Shown one piece after another: positions 12,004 to 13,778 of a DNA stretch of 13,778 nucleotides. Made by a program: the position numbers and the translations under genes. The stretch covers positions 1 to 13,778 of the forward strand of contig DAOTZS010000105.1 of the NCBI GenBank assembly GCA_034434335.1. Reading direction: 5' to 3'. The DNA comes from DAOTZS01 sp034434335 (GTDB taxonomy: Bacteria; Chloroflexota; Anaerolineae; CG2-30-64-16). Below the pieces are notes generated by a model. That model was not told the origin of the DNA and searched no databases. It worked only from the letters and a program-made list of their open reading frames with translations. Numbering within the stretch: position 1 is the stretch's first letter; every line of letters starts with the position of its first letter.

Positions 12004-13778
12004 ATGCAATCGGCTAAAGTGATCAACCTCCGCTGTGAATATCTTTCTAACCCTTTGGGGATTGATGTCCTCCAGCCTCGCTTGAGCTGGCAACTGGATT
12101 GCCCCCGCCGCGGCGCGCGGCAGACGGCTTATCAGATCGTGGCTGCGGACAGCCAGAAGGCACTGGAAGAGGCCCGCGCCTTGATCTGGGATACAGGCAA
12201 AATCCTGTCCGACCGCTCCACGCATGTGCCCTACGAGGGGCCAGCCCTGCATTCGGCGCAGCGGGTCTGGTGGAGGGTGCGCATCTGGGATGAGCACGAC
12301 CAACCCTCGCCCTGGAGTGAGCCTGCCTGGTGGGAGATGGGACTGCTGGACCGCGGGGAATGGCGGGGCCGGTGGATCGGCGCGGCGCTGTCCGGGGGGC
12401 GCTGGACCTCTGCTCCATGCCCCTTCCTGCGTAAGACATTCGTCGTGTCCCAGCCCGTGGCCTCCGCCCGGCTCTACGTCACCGCGCTGGGGTTGTACGA
12501 ATGCTATCTGAACGGCCACCGCGTTGGCGACGATGTCTTCACCCCCGGATGGACCGACTACCGCAAGCGTGTCCAGTACCGTGTCTACGACGTGACCGAG
12601 ATGCTGCGGACAGGCGCAAATGCCCTCGGTGCCATCCTGGGCGATGGCTGGTACTGCGGCCATGTGTGCTGGATCGGCCGGCAGCAGTATGGCGACCGGC
12701 CCAAGCTCCTGGCTCAACTGGTCATCAACTTTGCCGACGGCTCCACCCATACGGTGGTCAGCGATGAGAGCTGGAAGACAGCCTTCGGCCCTATCCTGGA
12801 ATCTGATCTGCTGATGGGGGAGAGCTACGACGCGCGCAAGGAGTTGGTTGGCTGGGATACTCCAGGTTATGACGACTCCCAATGGCAGCCGGTACAATGC
12901 TTTGCAGACCCCGGCATAGCCCTGGTAGCCACCAATGGGCCCACCGTGCGACGCTTCGAGGAATTACAGCCTGTGGCTGATCCGGTGGAGATCAAGGAAT
13001 GGCCCATGTCGCGCTGGATATTCGACTTCGGCCAGAATATGGTAGGCAGGGTACGCCTGAAAGTAAGCGGGCCTGGGGGCACCACCATTACCCTGCGCCA
13101 TGGCGAGATGTTGGACGCCGAGGGCAAGCTATATACGGCCAACCTGCGTTCAGCTCGCCAGACCGACCACTACACCCTGCGCGGAGAAGGAGAGGAGGTA
13201 TACGAGCCGCGCTTCACCTTCCATGGCTTCCGCTACGTGGAGATGAGCGGCTACCCGGGCCGGCCAGGCCGCGATGCCCTCACTGGCATCGTGCTCCATT
13301 CCGACATACCCCAAACCGGCACCTTTGAGTGCTCCGACCCACTGATCAACCAGCTCCAACACAACATCGTCTGGGGCCAGAAGGGCAACTTCCTGGAGGT
13401 GCCTACCGATTGCCCCCAGCGCGATGAGCGCCTGGGCTGGACCGGAGACGCGCAGATCTTCATCCGCACGGCGGCGTTCAACAGGGATGTGGCGGCCTTC
13501 TTCACCAAATGGCAGCAAGACCTGGCCGATGCCCAGTTCGAGTCAGGGGCCATACCGCCCGTGGCACCCAATGTGGCGTTCTTTGCCGAGGGCCCCTTAC
13601 GAGACGGCGGGCCTGCCTGGGCCGATGCGGTGGTGATCTGCCCCTGGACCATTTACCTCTGCTACGGGGATACACAGCTTCTGGAACGGCACTACGACTC
13701 AATGGCCCGCTTCGTGGATTACCTGGTACGCTCCTCAGCCGGCCTGATCCGGGCCCACCCGGACGTAGACCCCTGGGG
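12004..13778 (+). CDS. GH78 alpha-L-rhamnosidase (3' end outside the window)
   Basis: The product removes terminal alpha-L-rhamnose from glycosides or oligosaccharides by an inverting mechanism. 591 codons are present without a stop, so the gene is partial. Residues about 1-115 form the N-terminal beta domain (LRCEYLSNPLGIDVLQPRLS). The lectin-like rhamnosidase N domain follows, with LGDGWYCG ending at 219 and DLLMGESYDARKE at 268-280. The start of the (alpha/alpha)6 catalytic barrel carries TDCPQRDERLGWTGDAQ. Within it Asp469, Glu475 (likely general acid), Trp479 and Asp482 have the spacing known from GH78 enzymes. The general base glutamate lies beyond the window. No signal peptide, so cytoplasmic. 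The ATG at 12004 has AAAGGAAG before it. An in-frame ATG at 11965 lacks a site and lies almost at the predicted transcription start, so it is less likely. Confidence 0.93.
   Translation, partial: MQSAKVINLRCEYLSNPLGIDVLQPRLSWQLDCPRRGARQTAYQIVAADSQKALEEARALIWDTGKILSDRSTHVPYEGPALHSAQRVWWRVRIWDEHDQPSPWSEPAWWEMGLLDRGEWRGRWIGAALSGGRWTSAPCPFLRKTFVVSQPVASARLYVTALGLYECYLNGHRVGDDVFTPGWTDYRKRVQYRVYDVTEMLRTGANALGAILGDGWYCGHVCWIGRQQYGDRPKLLAQLVINFADGSTHTVVSDESWKTAFGPILESDLLMGESYDARKELVGWDTPGYDDSQWQPVQCFADPGIALVATNGPTVRRFEELQPVADPVEIKEWPMSRWIFDFGQNMVGRVRLKVSGPGGTTITLRHGEMLDAEGKLYTANLRSARQTDHYTLRGEGEEVYEPRFTFHGFRYVEMSGYPGRPGRDALTGIVLHSDIPQTGTFECSDPLINQLQHNIVWGQKGNFLEVPTDCPQRDERLGWTGDAQIFIRTAAFNRDVAAFFTKWQQDLADAQFESGAIPPVAPNVAFFAEGPLRDGGPAWADAVVICPWTIYLCYGDTQLLERHYDSMARFVDYLVRSSAGLIRAHPDVDPW

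Noticed and set aside
11947..12897. Open frame of 316 codons on the minus strand opposite the rhamnosidase
   Set aside because: It is antisense to a gene with clear GH78 motifs, and its product shows no family resemblance.

Overview
The window is GC-rich bacterial DNA, about 60% or more by eye. It carries nine protein-coding genes, the last cut off by the window end, and no rRNA, tRNA or CRISPR array that I can see. The gene set (class I FbaB-type aldolase, DUF3417-type glucan phosphorylase, a LuxR-HTH/membrane/Kelch fusion, and a URO-D-like protein inside a glycoside hydrolase cluster) and the intergenic palindromic repeats look most like Chloroflexota, probably Anaerolineae or a relative. 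That assignment is inference from style, not a database result.

Left part (1-6532). A minus-strand class I fructose-bisphosphate aldolase stands alone with its own promoter. A roughly 390 bp intergenic region follows, holding a 12-bp-arm palindrome and a good promoter for a plus-strand tyrosine-recombinase-like protein that seems to have lost its catalytic tyrosine. Converging on it from the right are two minus-strand genes likely transcribed together: glgP (alpha-glucan phosphorylase), then a LuxR-type HTH protein anchored by one membrane segment to a six-repeat Kelch propeller.

Middle (6533-7823). glgP and a 23S rRNA pseudouridine synthase (RluE/RsuA family) are divergently transcribed, each with a recognisable sigma-70-like promoter. 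The pseudouridine synthase is flanked by two inverted copies of a short repeat. A partial copy of the palindrome from position 1289 lies in its leader, and a 14-bp perfect hairpin sits just before its ribosome binding site. Downstream is a roughly 100 bp run of consecutive small hairpins.

Right part (7824-13778). Four same-strand genes look like one carbohydrate-use cluster: a GH4 NAD-dependent glycosidase with a CHGV motif, a URO-D-superfamily protein of unknown reaction, an MFS transporter, and a GH78 alpha-L-rhamnosidase that runs off the end and has its own promoter. None of the enzymes shows a signal peptide, which fits import of rhamnose- and possibly uronate-containing oligosaccharides by the MFS protein and hydrolysis in the cytoplasm. 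A rhamnogalacturonan-type substrate is a reasonable hypothesis, not a demonstrated one.

Points most worth following: the Kelch-LuxR fusion beside glgP, the apparently inactive recombinase, the URO-D-like protein with only part of the expected metal site, and the structured repeats around the pseudouridine synthase gene.
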